From assembly GCA_022842285.1 (NCBI GenBank), contig JALHPV010000006.1:1-64000 (forward strand): a stretch of 64,000 bases of DNA, in the 5' to 3' direction. Both the position numbers and the translations under genes were made by a program. This document shows positions 37,612-47,800 of this stretch, piece by piece (within the stretch, counting starts at the first letter, position 1; every line of letters starts with the position of its first letter). The notes under the pieces were generated by a model. That model searched no databases, was not told the origin of the DNA, and was given only the letters and a program-made list of their open reading frames with translations. Origin of the DNA: Kofleriaceae bacterium (GTDB taxonomy: Bacteria > Myxococcota_A > Polyangia > Haliangiales > Haliangiaceae).

Positions 37612-39462
37612 ATGACGAAACGGCTCGTAACTACAGTACAAATTCTGCTGATCGCTCTCGCCTCCACCATGGCGGGGTGTCTCGGCACGGGGGAAGAGGG
37701 CGACGCGGAGCTGTCGACCATCGAGTCCGAAATCTCGGTCGCTCCCACGGGCGTGACCGCCACCGCGACCTCCTCGACGCGCATCACGGTGTCGTGGAAC
37801 CCGGTCGCGATGGCGACGAAGTATTACGTGTGGCGATCGAACACGGGTCCGGCGGGCACCTATGCCTTCCAGGGCACCACGCTCGCCCCGGGTACCTCGC
37901 TCAACGTCGCCAACAACATCATCCCCGGCACGCAGTACTGCTTCACCGTCTCGGCGGACGGTCCCGGTGGCCAGGGTCCCCGCTCGAGCCCGCCGGCGTG
38001 CGTGACGCCGGGCATGGCCATGCTGCCGGCCGCACCGACGGGTGTCACCGCGACGCCGACGGCAGCGACGCGCATCCTCGTCGCGTGGAATAGCGTGGCG
38101 ACGGCGACCAAGTACTACGTCTACCGCTCGGCGGCGGGCGGGGCAGGCCCGTTCACGTTCGCGGCGACGACGCTGGCACCGACGACGAACGTGAGCGTCG
38201 CCGGCCTCGCGCCCGCGACGATCTACTGCTTCCAGGTGCAGGCGGAGAACGCCTCTGGCACCGGTCCCGTCTCGAGCCCGCCCGCCTGCGGGCGCACGTT
38301 CGTCGAGGGGCTCGAGGGCTACTGGAAGCTGAACGAGGCCAGCAGCGCCACCGCGACGGACGTATCCGGGTTCATGCGCAACGGCACGTACGCTGGCACC
38401 ACCACGCGCAACGCCACCGACCGGGCGCCGCTCGACAACGATCCGATCGCGATCGGCATCGGTGGTGGCGCGGGCGATGCGATCAACGTTCCGCACCAGG
38501 CTCCCTTCAACCTGACCGGTGACTTCACGGTCGCGTTCTGGACGAAGGTCACCGGCGCGTCCACGTACCGCTTCATCGGCAAGCGCGCGGCGGGCTGCGG
38601 CGCGATCAACTGGGAGATCGTGCAGGACGAGATGGGGCTCCACATCAATGGTGCGAACCGCGCGAACTTCGGCGCGAACGTCCCGGCGAACCAGTGGACC
38701 CACGTCGCCGTGACCCAGTCCGGGACGACGGCCGTCTTCTACATCAACGGCGCCCAGGTCGGCACGGCCACCTACGATGTCGGCGTCCGCAACAACGACC
38801 CGCTGCAGCTCGGCAATGCGGGCGGGTGCGGCAGCTCGGCCTTCCTCCTCGACGAGGTCCAGGTCTACAGCCGCCAGCTCTCGCCGACCCAGATCGCGAC
38901 CATCGGGACGATCCCGCCGACGCCGACGAGCGTGACGGCGACGGCGACGAGCTCCGCGCGGATCGATGTCGCCTGGGCGGCGGTGCCGAACGCGTCGAAG
39001 TACTTCCTCTACAAGGGCTCGTCGGCGGCGAACCTCACGTTCTTCCAGAGCGTGGTGTCCCCCACGACGTCCTTCTCGGATGGCGCGAACCCGGCCAATA
39101 CGCAGGTCTTCTACGCCGTGCGCAGCGTTCGCGATGGCCTCATCTCGAACTTCAGCACCACGGTGAATGCGACGACGCAGTCGGGCCCGGCGCCGGTCCA
39201 GGGCGTCACCGCCACCGCGTCCGGCAATGACCGCATCACGATCACGTGGTCGACGCTCGCGACCGCGACGAAGTACTACGTCTACATCGGATCGAGCGCG
39301 GCGGGACCGTTCACGTTCAAGGGCACCACGCTCGCCCCTGGCCTCTCCTACGTGGCCGCCCAGCTCAGCCCCAACACGACGTACTTCTTCGTCGTCCGCG
39401 CCGAGACCCCGAACGGCGTCTCGCCGAACTCGGCCGTCGTCTCCGCGACGACCAACCCGTAG
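37612..39462 (+). CDS. FN3/LamG-domain surface lipoprotein
   Basis: 616 residues from the ATG at 37612, preceded by GGAG 11 bases upstream; the 15 residues of the longer reading are not signal-like. Lipoprotein signal (TKRLVTTVQILLIALASTMAGC), then two fibronectin type III domains (about 44-125 and 140-225), a concanavalin-like/LamG domain (about 233-430, GLEGYWKLNE; FYINGAQVGTATY; LLDEVQVYSRQLS) and two more FN3 domains (437-520 and 528-616). FN3 copies share the motif GVTAT-(P/A)T-x5-I-x-V-x-W. Likely outer-membrane lipoprotein binding polysaccharide. It is monocistronic, divergent from the glycan operon. Confidence 0.88.
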   Translation: MTKRLVTTVQILLIALASTMAGCLGTGEEGDAELSTIESEISVAPTGVTATATSSTRITVSWNPVAMATKYYVWRSNTGPAGTYAFQGTTLAPGTSLNVANNIIPGTQYCFTVSADGPGGQGPRSSPPACVTPGMAMLPAAPTGVTATPTAATRILVAWNSVATATKYYVYRSAAGGAGPFTFAATTLAPTTNVSVAGLAPATIYCFQVQAENASGTGPVSSPPACGRTFVEGLEGYWKLNEASSATATDVSGFMRNGTYAGTTTRNATDRAPLDNDPIAIGIGGGAGDAINVPHQAPFNLTGDFTVAFWTKVTGASTYRFIGKRAAGCGAINWEIVQDEMGLHINGANRANFGANVPANQWTHVAVTQSGTTAVFYINGAQVGTATYDVGVRNNDPLQLGNAGGCGSSAFLLDEVQVYSRQLSPTQIATIGTIPPTPTSVTATATSSARIDVAWAAVPNASKYFLYKGSSAANLTFFQSVVSPTTSFSDGANPANTQVFYAVRSVRDGLISNFSTTVNATTQSGPAPVQGVTATASGNDRITITWSTLATATKYYVYIGSSAAGPFTFKGTTLAPGLSYVAAQLSPNTTYFFVVRAETPNGVSPNSAVVSATTNP

Positions 39463-39477
39463 CGAGACGCCCTCGTA

Positions 39478-39520
39478 CTCGTAGCGCTTCCGCGCGGCGA
39501 GTCGAACCAAGGCCGCCGCT
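39478..39520 (-). repeat. Degenerate partial copy of the 3' end of the adjacent kinase gene
   Basis: Bases 39478-39501 match 39578-39601 (one mismatch, CTCGTAGCGCTTC block) and 39503-39520 match 39639-39656 (one mismatch). The spacing differs by 36 bases, so the copy has an internal deletion. It lies between the convergent FN3 lipoprotein and kinase genes. Confidence 0.8.
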
Positions 39521-39522
39521 GG

Positions 39523-39549
39523 TGTCGCAGGGGTCCGACCCCTGCGACA
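39523..39549. repeat. 27-bp perfect palindrome, copy 1 of a dispersed repeat
   Basis: Arms TGTCGCAGGGGT and ACCCCTGCGACA are separated by CCG. The same 27 bases occur twice at 51745 and 51794. It sits between the 3' ends of two convergent genes and could form a strong hairpin; there is no T-run. It may act as a terminator/mRNA stabiliser, or be a REP-like element. Confidence 0.9.
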
Positions 39550-39571
39550 CGCAAAGCCGGTACCCACGAGC

Positions 39572-41896
39572 TCAGTTCTCGTAGCGCTTCAGCGCGGCGA
39601 GAAGCCAGGTCCGGCCGGGCGCCCGCTCGGCCACGGGCCGAAGCAAGGCCGCCGCTGCGGCGCGCTGTCCCTGCGCGGCGAGGAGGGCGGCCTCTTCGCA
39701 GATGGCCCACGTCGCGAAGTACGGCACGTGGTACGCGGCGTAGAAGTCGACCGCGCCCTCGTACTCCTGCGGCGGACCGATGACGTGGTCCGCGCGATAG
39801 GGCTGCAGATCCTCGCGCCCTGGATCGACGATGCACCCGCCAGCGAGGAACTCGGTTGCGCGCATCACGAGGAGCCGCAGCGAGATCGGCGAGCCATACG
39901 GCGGCGGTTCGTCGTCGCTATCGGGGTGCAACCCATCGAGCTGGGCGAGCGCCTCGTCGCGGCGGTGGCCCATCACGCCCGCGACGAAGAGACACGCCCC
40001 GCGCTCGCGCGCCGACGCATCCGCGCCGCCGGGGAGGCACGGCTCGACCGTCTTGATCGCCTGCTCGCGCTCGCCGTCGGCCCACTGCAGGAGGGCGAGG
40101 GCCGCGCGTCGCATCGGCCGCCGCGAGGGGCCGGCGCGGTCGAGGGAGCGCTGGTAGAGGCCCTTCGCCGCGGCGCGATCCCCGGACAGCGCGAGCACCT
40201 TGCCGAGGCCGGCGAGCGTGTCCTCGCCCTCGGAGAGGCGCAGGGCTTCCTCGGCCGCGGTGATCGCCTCCGGAAAGCGGCCGGCCGCGGCGAGGGTCGT
40301 CGCATAGACCCCGATGGCATCGGCCTCACCGGGGAACGCCTGCTTGTAGAGGGTGCCGATGCGAAGCGCCTCGGCGGGATCGTCGAGGTAGAGGAGCACC
40401 GACGAGTAGTGATCGTAGATGCGGCCGCGGAACGACTCGCCGGGCATCGCGAGGGTGGCCTTGAACGCCGTCCCGGCGGCCTCGTAGAGACCCGCGCGAT
40501 AGGCGAGCTCCGCGTCCCAGAACGCGAGCTCGCGATCAGCGGGCGCCCCGACGGCCGCGAGGGCGGCACGGGCGGCCGTCGGATCGGACTCGACGAGCGC
40601 GATGGCGGCGTCGAGGAGCGCGCGATCCTTGCTGTGCGCGGGCGTGGCCTCGCGGGCCGTGATCGCGGTGTCGACGGCCTTCGCGCGGTCGGCGTCGGTG
40701 CCACCGCCGAACAGCACGAGGTAGGCGTTCGCCCGCGGATGCTCCGGCGCGGCCGCCAGGGCGGCCCGCAGCGACGACATCGCCTTGTCCGTGTAGAACA
40801 CGTCGTACTCCTCGAGCGCGCGCTTCACGTACTCGTCGCCGGGACGCGGCGGTGGAGGCGGCGCCGGGCCGTCCTGGCGCGTGAGCATGACGACGCCAAC
40901 CGTGGCCGCCGCCGCCATGACGACCCCGAGGATCACCGGCCACATGCGGCGCCGCGGAGCAAAGCGCTCCCTGCGCTCGTGGGCGATCGCCTCGCGCATC
41001 GCTTCCATCGTCGGCCAGCGCTCGGCCGGCGCCTTCGCGAGGGCGCGCATGACGATCTCGCTCACGGGTCCGGGGACCGTCTCGAGTGGCGGCGGCTCCT
41101 TGGATCCGATCTCGGTGAAGAGGGTGTCGATCGTCGTCGCGGTGTACGGCGCCTTGCCGTGGAGGAGCTCGTAGGCGAGGACTCCGACGGAGAACACCTC
41201 GCTGCGCTCGTCGGGCGCCGCGCCATCGATCTGCTCCGGCGCCATGTAGAGCGGCGTGCCGAGGAGCTGACCGGCGTGCGTCCGGTAGCTCGCGAGATCG
41301 AGGCCCGCGGGGACGGTGGCATCGGGGTTCCCGCCCGCCGGTGTCGAGGCCATCGTCTCCTCGAGCGCGATCTCCCCTCGGTTCGCGGGCGAGGCGGCGG
41401 CGACGGGCTCGGGGTCATCACTGCCCAGCTTCGCGAGGCCGAAGTCGAGGACCTTCAGATCGTCACCCGACACCATCACGTTCGCGGACTTGATGTCGCG
41501 ATGGAGGATGCCGCGGGCGTGGGCCGTGGCGAGGGCACTGGTGAGCTGCTCGAGCCAGCGCAGGGCCATCTCGAGCGGCGGCGGACCCTGCTTGCGGAGG
41601 TAGTCGAAGAGCGTTCGCCCCTCGACCAGCTCCATGACGAGGATGTCATCGCCCTCGTGCGAGACGATATCGAACAGCGTCACCACGTTCGGGTGGCGAA
41701 TCGCGGCGGCCGCCCGGGCCTCGCGCAGCATGCGAGCCCGGCGCTCCACGTCGCCGGCGTGGTCGGCCGGCAAGATCTTGAGAGCGACGTAGCGATCGAG
41801 CCGCTCGTCCCGCGCGCGCCAGACCTCCCCCATCGCGCCCTTACCGAGCTGCGAGACGAGGCGATACGGACCTACGAGGTCGCCGGAGACGGGCAT
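39572..41896 (-). CDS. Transmembrane Ser/Thr protein kinase with TPR sensor region
   Basis: 774 residues. Kinase domain 10-310: glycine loop LGKGAMGEVW, VALK Lys40, LHRDIKSANV (Asp134), DFG at 151-153, and GTPLYMAPEQ. An unusual Ala/Pro-rich insert of about 50 residues lies between DFG and the APE motif (158-208). Membrane helix about 319-337, then helical TPR-like repeats to the end (EHPRANAYLVLFGG; FPEAITAAEEALRLSEG). All catalytic residues are present, so it should be active. It follows the Glt-like cluster by 33 bases on the same strand and is probably co-transcribed, perhaps phosphorylating that machine. Confidence 0.93.
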   Translation of the reverse strand: MPVSGDLVGPYRLVSQLGKGAMGEVWRARDERLDRYVALKILPADHAGDVERRARMLREARAAAAIRHPNVVTLFDIVSHEGDDILVMELVEGRTLFDYLRKQGPPPLEMALRWLEQLTSALATAHARGILHRDIKSANVMVSGDDLKVLDFGLAKLGSDDPEPVAAASPANRGEIALEETMASTPAGGNPDATVPAGLDLASYRTHAGQLLGTPLYMAPEQIDGAAPDERSEVFSVGVLAYELLHGKAPYTATTIDTLFTEIGSKEPPPLETVPGPVSEIVMRALAKAPAERWPTMEAMREAIAHERRERFAPRRRMWPVILGVVMAAAATVGVVMLTRQDGPAPPPPPRPGDEYVKRALEEYDVFYTDKAMSSLRAALAAAPEHPRANAYLVLFGGGTDADRAKAVDTAITAREATPAHSKDRALLDAAIALVESDPTAARAALAAVGAPADRELAFWDAELAYRAGLYEAAGTAFKATLAMPGESFRGRIYDHYSSVLLYLDDPAEALRIGTLYKQAFPGEADAIGVYATTLAAAGRFPEAITAAEEALRLSEGEDTLAGLGKVLALSGDRAAAKGLYQRSLDRAGPSRRPMRRAALALLQWADGEREQAIKTVEPCLPGGADASARERGACLFVAGVMGHRRDEALAQLDGLHPDSDDEPPPYGSPISLRLLVMRATEFLAGGCIVDPGREDLQPYRADHVIGPPQEYEGAVDFYAAYHVPYFATWAICEEAALLAAQGQRAAAAALLRPVAERAPGRTWLLAALKRYEN

Positions 41897-41929
41897 GCGG
41901 CGGGGCTTGGTTATACCCCCGCCGGCGAA

Positions 41930-43360
41930 TCAGTCCGGAACCAGCTGCAGGGTGATCGCGAAGGAAGCCTCGGTCGCCTCGCCATCCTTGTCGGTCGGCT
42001 TCGGGAACGTCCAGCCCTTCATGAGGTTACCGATGCAGGCGTCGACCTCGTCGGCGAAGCCCGCGGCGTCACCGTCGGTGGTGCGGCCGGACTCGTTCAC
42101 GGTGAGCGAGAGCTTCACCTTGCCGCGCGCCGTCGCTTCCTTCTTCAGATACGTCGTGTAGCAGCGCTTGATACCGGTCATGTACGCCGACTGGATCTTC
42201 TTCAGGACCACGTCCGGCGAGAGCGAGGAGTCGTCGAAGCTCTGCTTGTCGCTGACGGAGATGCGACCCGTGGGGCCCTTCTCCTCGCCCGTCCCGCCGC
42301 CGGCGCTGACCGGGCCCGAGGGGCCGTCGATCTTGGAGCCACCGCCGGTACCGACCTTCGAGCCGCCGTCGCCGCGCGAGCCACGGTTCGAGCCACCACC
42401 GACGACGACGGTCTTGCCGCCTTCGCGCACCGCGGCCACCTGATCGCCGAGGTCGGCGGCCGGCGCGCGGTCGTTCATGCCGCCGGCGTCACCGGTCGTG
42501 CTGTCATTGGAGAGCATGTTGGCCATCGCCATCGCGTCGGCCTCGGACATGCCCGGGCTCGAGCCTTCGCTGCGACCGCCCGGGTTCTTGTCGGGCCTGC
42601 CGCCCGCGTCGGGCTTGCCGGACGGCTTGTTGTCGGTCTTGGCCGGCGCCTCGGGGCCGGGGGCCGCCGCGCTCCCTGCCGCAGATCCGGTGTCCGGGGG
42701 CAGCTCCGGCGGCGGCTCCTCGATCGCGACCTGATACTGGTCCTGCTTGAACAGGACCTTGTAGGCGCGATCGGCGGCGCTGTCGTCCTCGACGTCGCGC
42801 AGCCAGAAGAACAGCGTGACCGCGAAGTGAAGGACGATCGATCCGCCGACGATGACGGCGAGCCGCGGCTCGATGCGGTCCGCGAACGAACCACGCACCG
42901 ATGCAGGGAGCATCGGCTTGGGCTGGCGCGGCGGCTCGGCCACGAGCTGGAACAGGATCGTCAGATCACCGAGCGAGACCTTGCCGCGGGCGGCATCGCC
43001 GAGCGGGACCTGGAAGTACCCGTCGGTCTGGGTCGCGCCCTTCTGCTTGAGCCCTTCGAGCGTGTTGACCTGGGCGTCGCCGTCGGAGAGGCGACCATCC
43101 ATCTTCGGGAGGAAGCGGAGGTAGTACTTGCCGTCGTCGATCGCGAACATCGTGAACTCGAGCGGCAGGCCATCGGCCGGCACCGAGAACGTGTTCTTCA
43201 TCGACTGCCCGACGCTGACGGGCACGCGCTCGCGGATGAGGCGCTCCTCGACGATCTTGCCGCCAAGCAGCACACCGATGCGGAGGATGCGTTGCCGCGT
43301 TCCCCCGGCGCCATTGTTCGCCGAGGTTCCGCCGCCTTGGGGTCGCTTGCTGGCCGCCAT
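41930..43360 (-). CDS. AgmX/PglI C-terminal domain protein, GltG-like (TonB-type envelope protein)
   Basis: 476 residues, ATG overlapping the upstream stop (TGATG). An N-terminal cytoplasmic beta-rich domain (25-140; ILRIGVLLGGKIVEER, an FHA-like or unknown fold), one membrane helix (about 166-187), a long Pro/Gly/Ser-rich periplasmic stalk (215-380), and a C-terminal domain (about 385-476; VLKKIQSAYMTGIKRCYTTYLK, KVKLSLTVNESGRT, CIGNLMKGWTFP) of the AgmX/PglI/TonB-like type. In Myxococcus such proteins span the inner membrane and link the cytoplasmic motor to outer-membrane partners in gliding or spore-coat assembly. Confidence 0.85.
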   Translation of the reverse strand: MAASKRPQGGGTSANNGAGGTRQRILRIGVLLGGKIVEERLIRERVPVSVGQSMKNTFSVPADGLPLEFTMFAIDDGKYYLRFLPKMDGRLSDGDAQVNTLEGLKQKGATQTDGYFQVPLGDAARGKVSLGDLTILFQLVAEPPRQPKPMLPASVRGSFADRIEPRLAVIVGGSIVLHFAVTLFFWLRDVEDDSAADRAYKVLFKQDQYQVAIEEPPPELPPDTGSAAGSAAAPGPEAPAKTDNKPSGKPDAGGRPDKNPGGRSEGSSPGMSEADAMAMANMLSNDSTTGDAGGMNDRAPAADLGDQVAAVREGGKTVVVGGGSNRGSRGDGGSKVGTGGGSKIDGPSGPVSAGGGTGEEKGPTGRISVSDKQSFDDSSLSPDVVLKKIQSAYMTGIKRCYTTYLKKEATARGKVKLSLTVNESGRTTDGDAAGFADEVDACIGNLMKGWTFPKPTDKDGEATEASFAITLQLVPD

Positions 43361-43665
43361 CAGAAGGGCGCTTTCTTCACCGTGGCGATGATGAGAGGCA
43401 TGAAGTCCTGCTTCAGGCTCTCCCACTCGTAGGTGACGTCTTTGGGCGTGATCACGTAGATGACGCTCGGGCGCGGGACCTTCCCGCACACGGACACGAC
43501 GGTATCGATGACAGTCACCGGTTTCCCGTTGACGTACTCGATGTGGAACTTGCCCTGCTTCTTCTCACCCTCGGCCTCCTCGTCGTCGCACCCCTCGGCG
43601 CGCGCGACACGACTCGCGCCAAAGAGCGTCGAGGCAACGATTCCTGCGATGAGAAGGTGCTTCAT
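43360..43665 (-). CDS. Small secreted protein, GltF-like by position
   Basis: 101 residues with a clean signal peptide (MKHLLIAGIVASTLFGASRVARA-E). The mature part has an acidic stretch (CDDEEAEGEKK) and one other cysteine (SVCGK), so a disulfide is possible. A good ribosome binding site (GAGGA) overlaps the stop of the upstream TPR lipoprotein. No family recognised from sequence; the GltF suggestion rests only on gene order between the GltE-like and GltG-like genes. Confidence 0.8.
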   Translation of the reverse strand: MKHLLIAGIVASTLFGASRVARAEGCDDEEAEGEKKQGKFHIEYVNGKPVTVIDTVVSVCGKVPRPSVIYVITPKDVTYEWESLKQDFMPLIIATVKKAPF

Positions 43666-43673
43666 GGAATTCC

Positions 43674-44810
43674 TCAGGAGTTCTTCTTCTTGTTCTTCTT
43701 CTGAGCGCGCTTGATCGCCTTGTCGACGTCCTTCATGCGGCTGTCGAACAGCTTCATGTCCACGCCGGGCTGGTTCTTGTACTGATCGAAGTACTGCTTC
43801 GCCGTGGTGAGGCGCTGCACGGCGTCGGCGATCCCCGGATACGGATCCGTATCGAGGTAGAGCAGGCCGAGGTTGTAGTAGGCGGGGCCGTAGCTCGCCT
43901 GCGCCTGCGTCGCCCGCTTGTAGGCGGACTCGGCGTTGCGCACGAGCTGGTCGCGCTGTCCGTCACCGGCGCGGTAGTCGGCCGCGTGACCGCGATACGC
44001 CGAGCCGAGCGACGTCAGCGTGACTGCGTCGTTGCGACCGAACTGACCGGTGAGGCGCTCGAACGTCTGCTGCGCTTCCTGGTACTGGCTGTTCTTCAGC
44101 TGGTGCACGCCGAGGTTCGTCAGCGCGCTTGCGTGATTCGGGTTGAGCTGCACGGCAGTCTCGTACGAGAGCCGCGCTTCCGCCGGGCGATTCGTCGCGT
44201 CGTAGACGAGACCGTAGACGTAGTTGACGTTGGCGTTCTGCTTCGCGACGGGGCGCTTGATGAGATCGTCAAGGACGAGCTCGGCCGTGTCGTAGAGCCG
44301 CTTGTGGTAGTAGGCGAACGCGACGTACGAGGCCGCCTCCACGCTCGCGGCATCGATCGCCAGCGCCGCCCGCGCTTCGGCCAGGGCCTTGTCGGCATCC
44401 GGCGTCGGCTGGTTGAGCGCGGCCTTCGCGGCGTTCAGATGACGATCGACCTCGGCCTTCGACTGCGCCGGATCGGCATCGAAGTTGGGCGGCACGATCG
44501 GCGGAGGCTCGGGCGTCGCAGGATCGCCGTCACTGCCCCCGGGCTCGTTCGCACCGACGTCGTCGCCACCACCACCAGGAAGCGTGGGGTCGCCGCCGGG
44601 CTGGCCGCTGCCGCCGGGCCCATCGAGATCAGGATCCGCCCCGCCGTCATCCATGGACTGCGAGCCGGATCCGGAGCCCGCGCCCGGCTTGGGCGTGGTG
44701 GTCTCCTTCTTGTCGCCGCCGCCACAGGCGATCAGCAACGAGAGGAGAGCACCGCCGAGCAGGCGGGAGGATGGCCGGGCCATACGTGCTGTAACGCGCG
44801 ACATCGTCAT
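43674..44810 (-). CDS. TPR lipoprotein, GltE/AglT-like
   Basis: 378 residues. Lipoprotein signal with LLSLLIAC (Cys at about 29); GGGAGA ahead of the ATG 44810 supports this start. A low-complexity Gly/Asp/Pro linker (30-110) leads to about six TPRs (ALAEARAALAIDAASVEAAS; NPNHASALTNLGVHQLKN; YGPAYYNLGLLYLD) and a Lys-rich C-terminus. Outer-membrane TPR lipoproteins of this kind are part of the gliding (AglT/GltE) and spore-coat (Nfs) complexes of Myxococcus. Starts 9 bases after the large TPR gene. Confidence 0.85.
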   Translation of the reverse strand: MTMSRVTARMARPSSRLLGGALLSLLIACGGGDKKETTTPKPGAGSGSGSQSMDDGGADPDLDGPGGSGQPGGDPTLPGGGGDDVGANEPGGSDGDPATPEPPPIVPPNFDADPAQSKAEVDRHLNAAKAALNQPTPDADKALAEARAALAIDAASVEAASYVAFAYYHKRLYDTAELVLDDLIKRPVAKQNANVNYVYGLVYDATNRPAEARLSYETAVQLNPNHASALTNLGVHQLKNSQYQEAQQTFERLTGQFGRNDAVTLTSLGSAYRGHAADYRAGDGQRDQLVRNAESAYKRATQAQASYGPAYYNLGLLYLDTDPYPGIADAVQRLTTAKQYFDQYKNQPGVDMKLFDSRMKDVDKAIKRAQKKNKKKNS

Positions 44811-44819
44811 TGGATCTCC

Positions 44820-47800
44820 CTACGGAGCGGTCGTGCCCTGGATAATCTCCTGGCGCAGAACCGTGTATTCACTCGGGAACTCGCGTCCGAGGTTTTCCAG
44901 TGCGAGACGGACCCACTGGTTCGAGATGCCGTTCTGCTTGGCGATGTCCACCACCGCCACCCACTGGACCTTCGCGTCCTGGAGGGTCTTCGCGATGTTG
45001 GCGTCGAGCTGCGCCTGGTAGGTCTCCATCGCCGTGCCCCCCGCCTTCTCGATCGGGGTCGGGATGGGCGCGGCGGCCAGCTTGAGGCCGTTGTCGTACT
45101 GGATGTTGCCGAAGCGGACCTTCGCCGCCATCGAGTACTCGACGATGCCGTAGGCATCGAGGGCGATGTACTTGTCCTCGGCCTTGAGCTTCTGGGCCTT
45201 CAGATCGGCGCCCTGCTTCTGGAGCTCGGCCGCCGTCTTCGCCGCCTTCTTGATCTCGTAGGTCTCCCAGGTTCCGGCGTAGTAGTCCTCGGCCTGGGCG
45301 AGCGCCCATTCACCCGCGAGCCGGGCGCCGAGGCCGCCCTTCACCGCGCCGCGCGCCTTCCACGCATCGATCGTGGCCTGGCCGGCGGCCTTCGCCTGGC
45401 TCATCTGGTTCTTCCGCTTGCGGATCGCGGAGACGTCGTAGAACGACTGGACGAAGCGATCCTCGTTGCCGGCATCCTTGCCGTACGCCGAGCGCCACTT
45501 GCCGTAGGCCGTCTCCATGTTGCCGATATCACCGCTCTGCCGGTAGATGCTGGCGATCGACCAGAGCGCCTTGTCCTTCTGGCCCCGGTCGGTCTCGATC
45601 CGGCCGTAGCTCGTGTAGAGCTCGACCGCCTTCTTGAAGTCGCGATTGAGCTCGCTGGCGACGGCGGCGTTGTAGAGCGCGTCGAGGCCGAGCTGATCGA
45701 TCGTCTTCGGCGTCTCGCCCTCGAGCGGCGGCGGCGGCTTGAGGCCGAGCCGCTTGGCCTTCTTCGTCGCCTCGTAGAGCTCGAGGTACGTCTTGACCGC
45801 GTTCGCGTAATCGAACGCCGCCTGGTAGCTCGAGGCCTGCAGCCGGATCGCGTCGAGGTAGTACGGGCTCTCGCGGAAGTTCTTCTGCGGGTTGTTTGCG
45901 AACTCCTTGAACAGCGCGATCGCCGTCTTCGGACGCTCACCGCGGCGATACGCGACCGCGGCGTTGTAGAGCGCGACCGGCAGATCCGGATCGGTGTTCG
46001 GCGCGGTCTTGTAGAACTTGTAGAACGCCTCGGCAGCGGGGACGAACTCCTGCTTCGCGAAGAGGTCGGCGGCGCGCGAGAAGTTCAGCGAGCGGTTCTG
46101 CGCGATCGCGAGATCGATCGTCTTCTGATCGCCGCACTTCTGGGAGATGAAGGCCTTGTTCGTGCGCTCGATCGCGTCGAAGTCCGACCGGGCCTCGTAG
46201 ATCGCGAGGATGCCGTCCTTCGCCTTCGCCGCCTCGGGATTGCCACAGAACTTGTCGAGGACCTTCTGGTAGCGCACCAGGGCGTCGTCGACGTGCAGGT
46301 AGGCGAGCGAGATCAGCGCGGCGTTGATGCCCTGCTGGGGTGCCGCCTTCGGATCCGCGACGATGTTCTGGTAGTTGTCGTACTCGGTCTGGAGCTCGAG
46401 ATAGATCGGCGGAATGGGCTGCGGCGTCCACGGCTGCGGCTTCGCGCGGAGCTCGGCCACCGTCGGCACGACGAGGGGCTGCAGCGTCCCGGCGGCCGCC
46501 TGGCGCTTGGCCTCCTCTTCGTACGCGTAGACGACCTTGCGGGCGGCATCGATGTAGTGCTCGGTGCCGAGGTCGCGGTGATCGCGGACCCACTTGTACG
46601 CGGCGACGGACTCGAGATAGCGCTCGCTCCAGAACAGCGCTTCGGCGGAGTTGAAGTTGAAGTCGTAGATCTTGTCGGAGTCGGGATAGATGTCGATGAA
46701 CTGCCGATAGAGCTCGATCGCGCGGTTGTAGAGCGCGAGGTACTCGTCGCGCATCGTGGGATCTTTCTTCCCGAGCGCCTCGTAGTCCTTGCGCGCCTGC
46801 GTCGCGGCGGAGTGCGTGTTCACCGCGGCGGCATAGAGCGCCCGCTCTGCGATGCGGCGCTGGTTCTCCATCGCCTCGCGGTCCGCTTCATTGGCCGTGT
46901 ACCAGGCGGTGCCCGGCGCATACTTCGTCGCGAGCTCGGCTGCGGCCTGATCCGCCGCGAACTTGTCGCCCTTCGAGTCGTACGCGTTGACGATCTCCTG
47001 GTGGACCTGCGGGTTGTTCGGGTTGAGCTCCCACGGCGGCGCGAGCGCGATGCGATACGACTCGACCGCCTGATCGAAGGCCTGCAGGTCGACGAACGCC
47101 TTGCCCATCGCGACCCAGATGTCGCGCACGTGGGGCTCGTTCTCGCGACCGGCGTAGAAGGCGCGCACGCGCTCGATGGCCTTGACGGGATCGCTGTCGG
47201 TCTCGCCTTCCCACGGATCGGTGAACGCGACGGCGATGTACTGGATCGACTCCTCGCGGAGCTCGAGCGAGGGCGTATTGCCCGTCGCCACGATCTGGTC
47301 GTACAGCTTCACGCTGTCGTCGAACCGCTTGATCGCATCGGGGAGCCGGTCGCGCTTGAAGTACGACCACGCGAGCTTGTAGAGCGACTCGGCGTAGAGC
47401 TTCGAGTCGTTGCCACCGTCGGCAACCTTCAGGTACGCGGCGATGGCGTCGTCGATCTCGCCACCGGTCCCGAAGTGCGTATCGGCCGCGCCGCGGACCC
47501 ACGCGTAGCGAATGAGCTCGGGATCCGAGTCCTTGTACGGCGTGCACTCGGCGTAGGGATCGCGGAGCGTCTTGCTGGTCACGCGCGCGCGGGCCTCCTC
47601 CATCGAGGGCGCCTGCGCCGGCGGGTCGTTCCACTTGTACTTGTTGGCGCACGTGAGCGAGAGGAAGATCTGCAGCGAGCGGCGCTCGTCCGGGACCTTC
47701 AGGTAGTACGCGAGCAGGTACAGCGTCGACGGCGTCTGGCGATAGCCCGGGAACCGCGTCAGGATCCCTTCCCAGAGCTGGAGCGACTTCGTGTAGTCCG

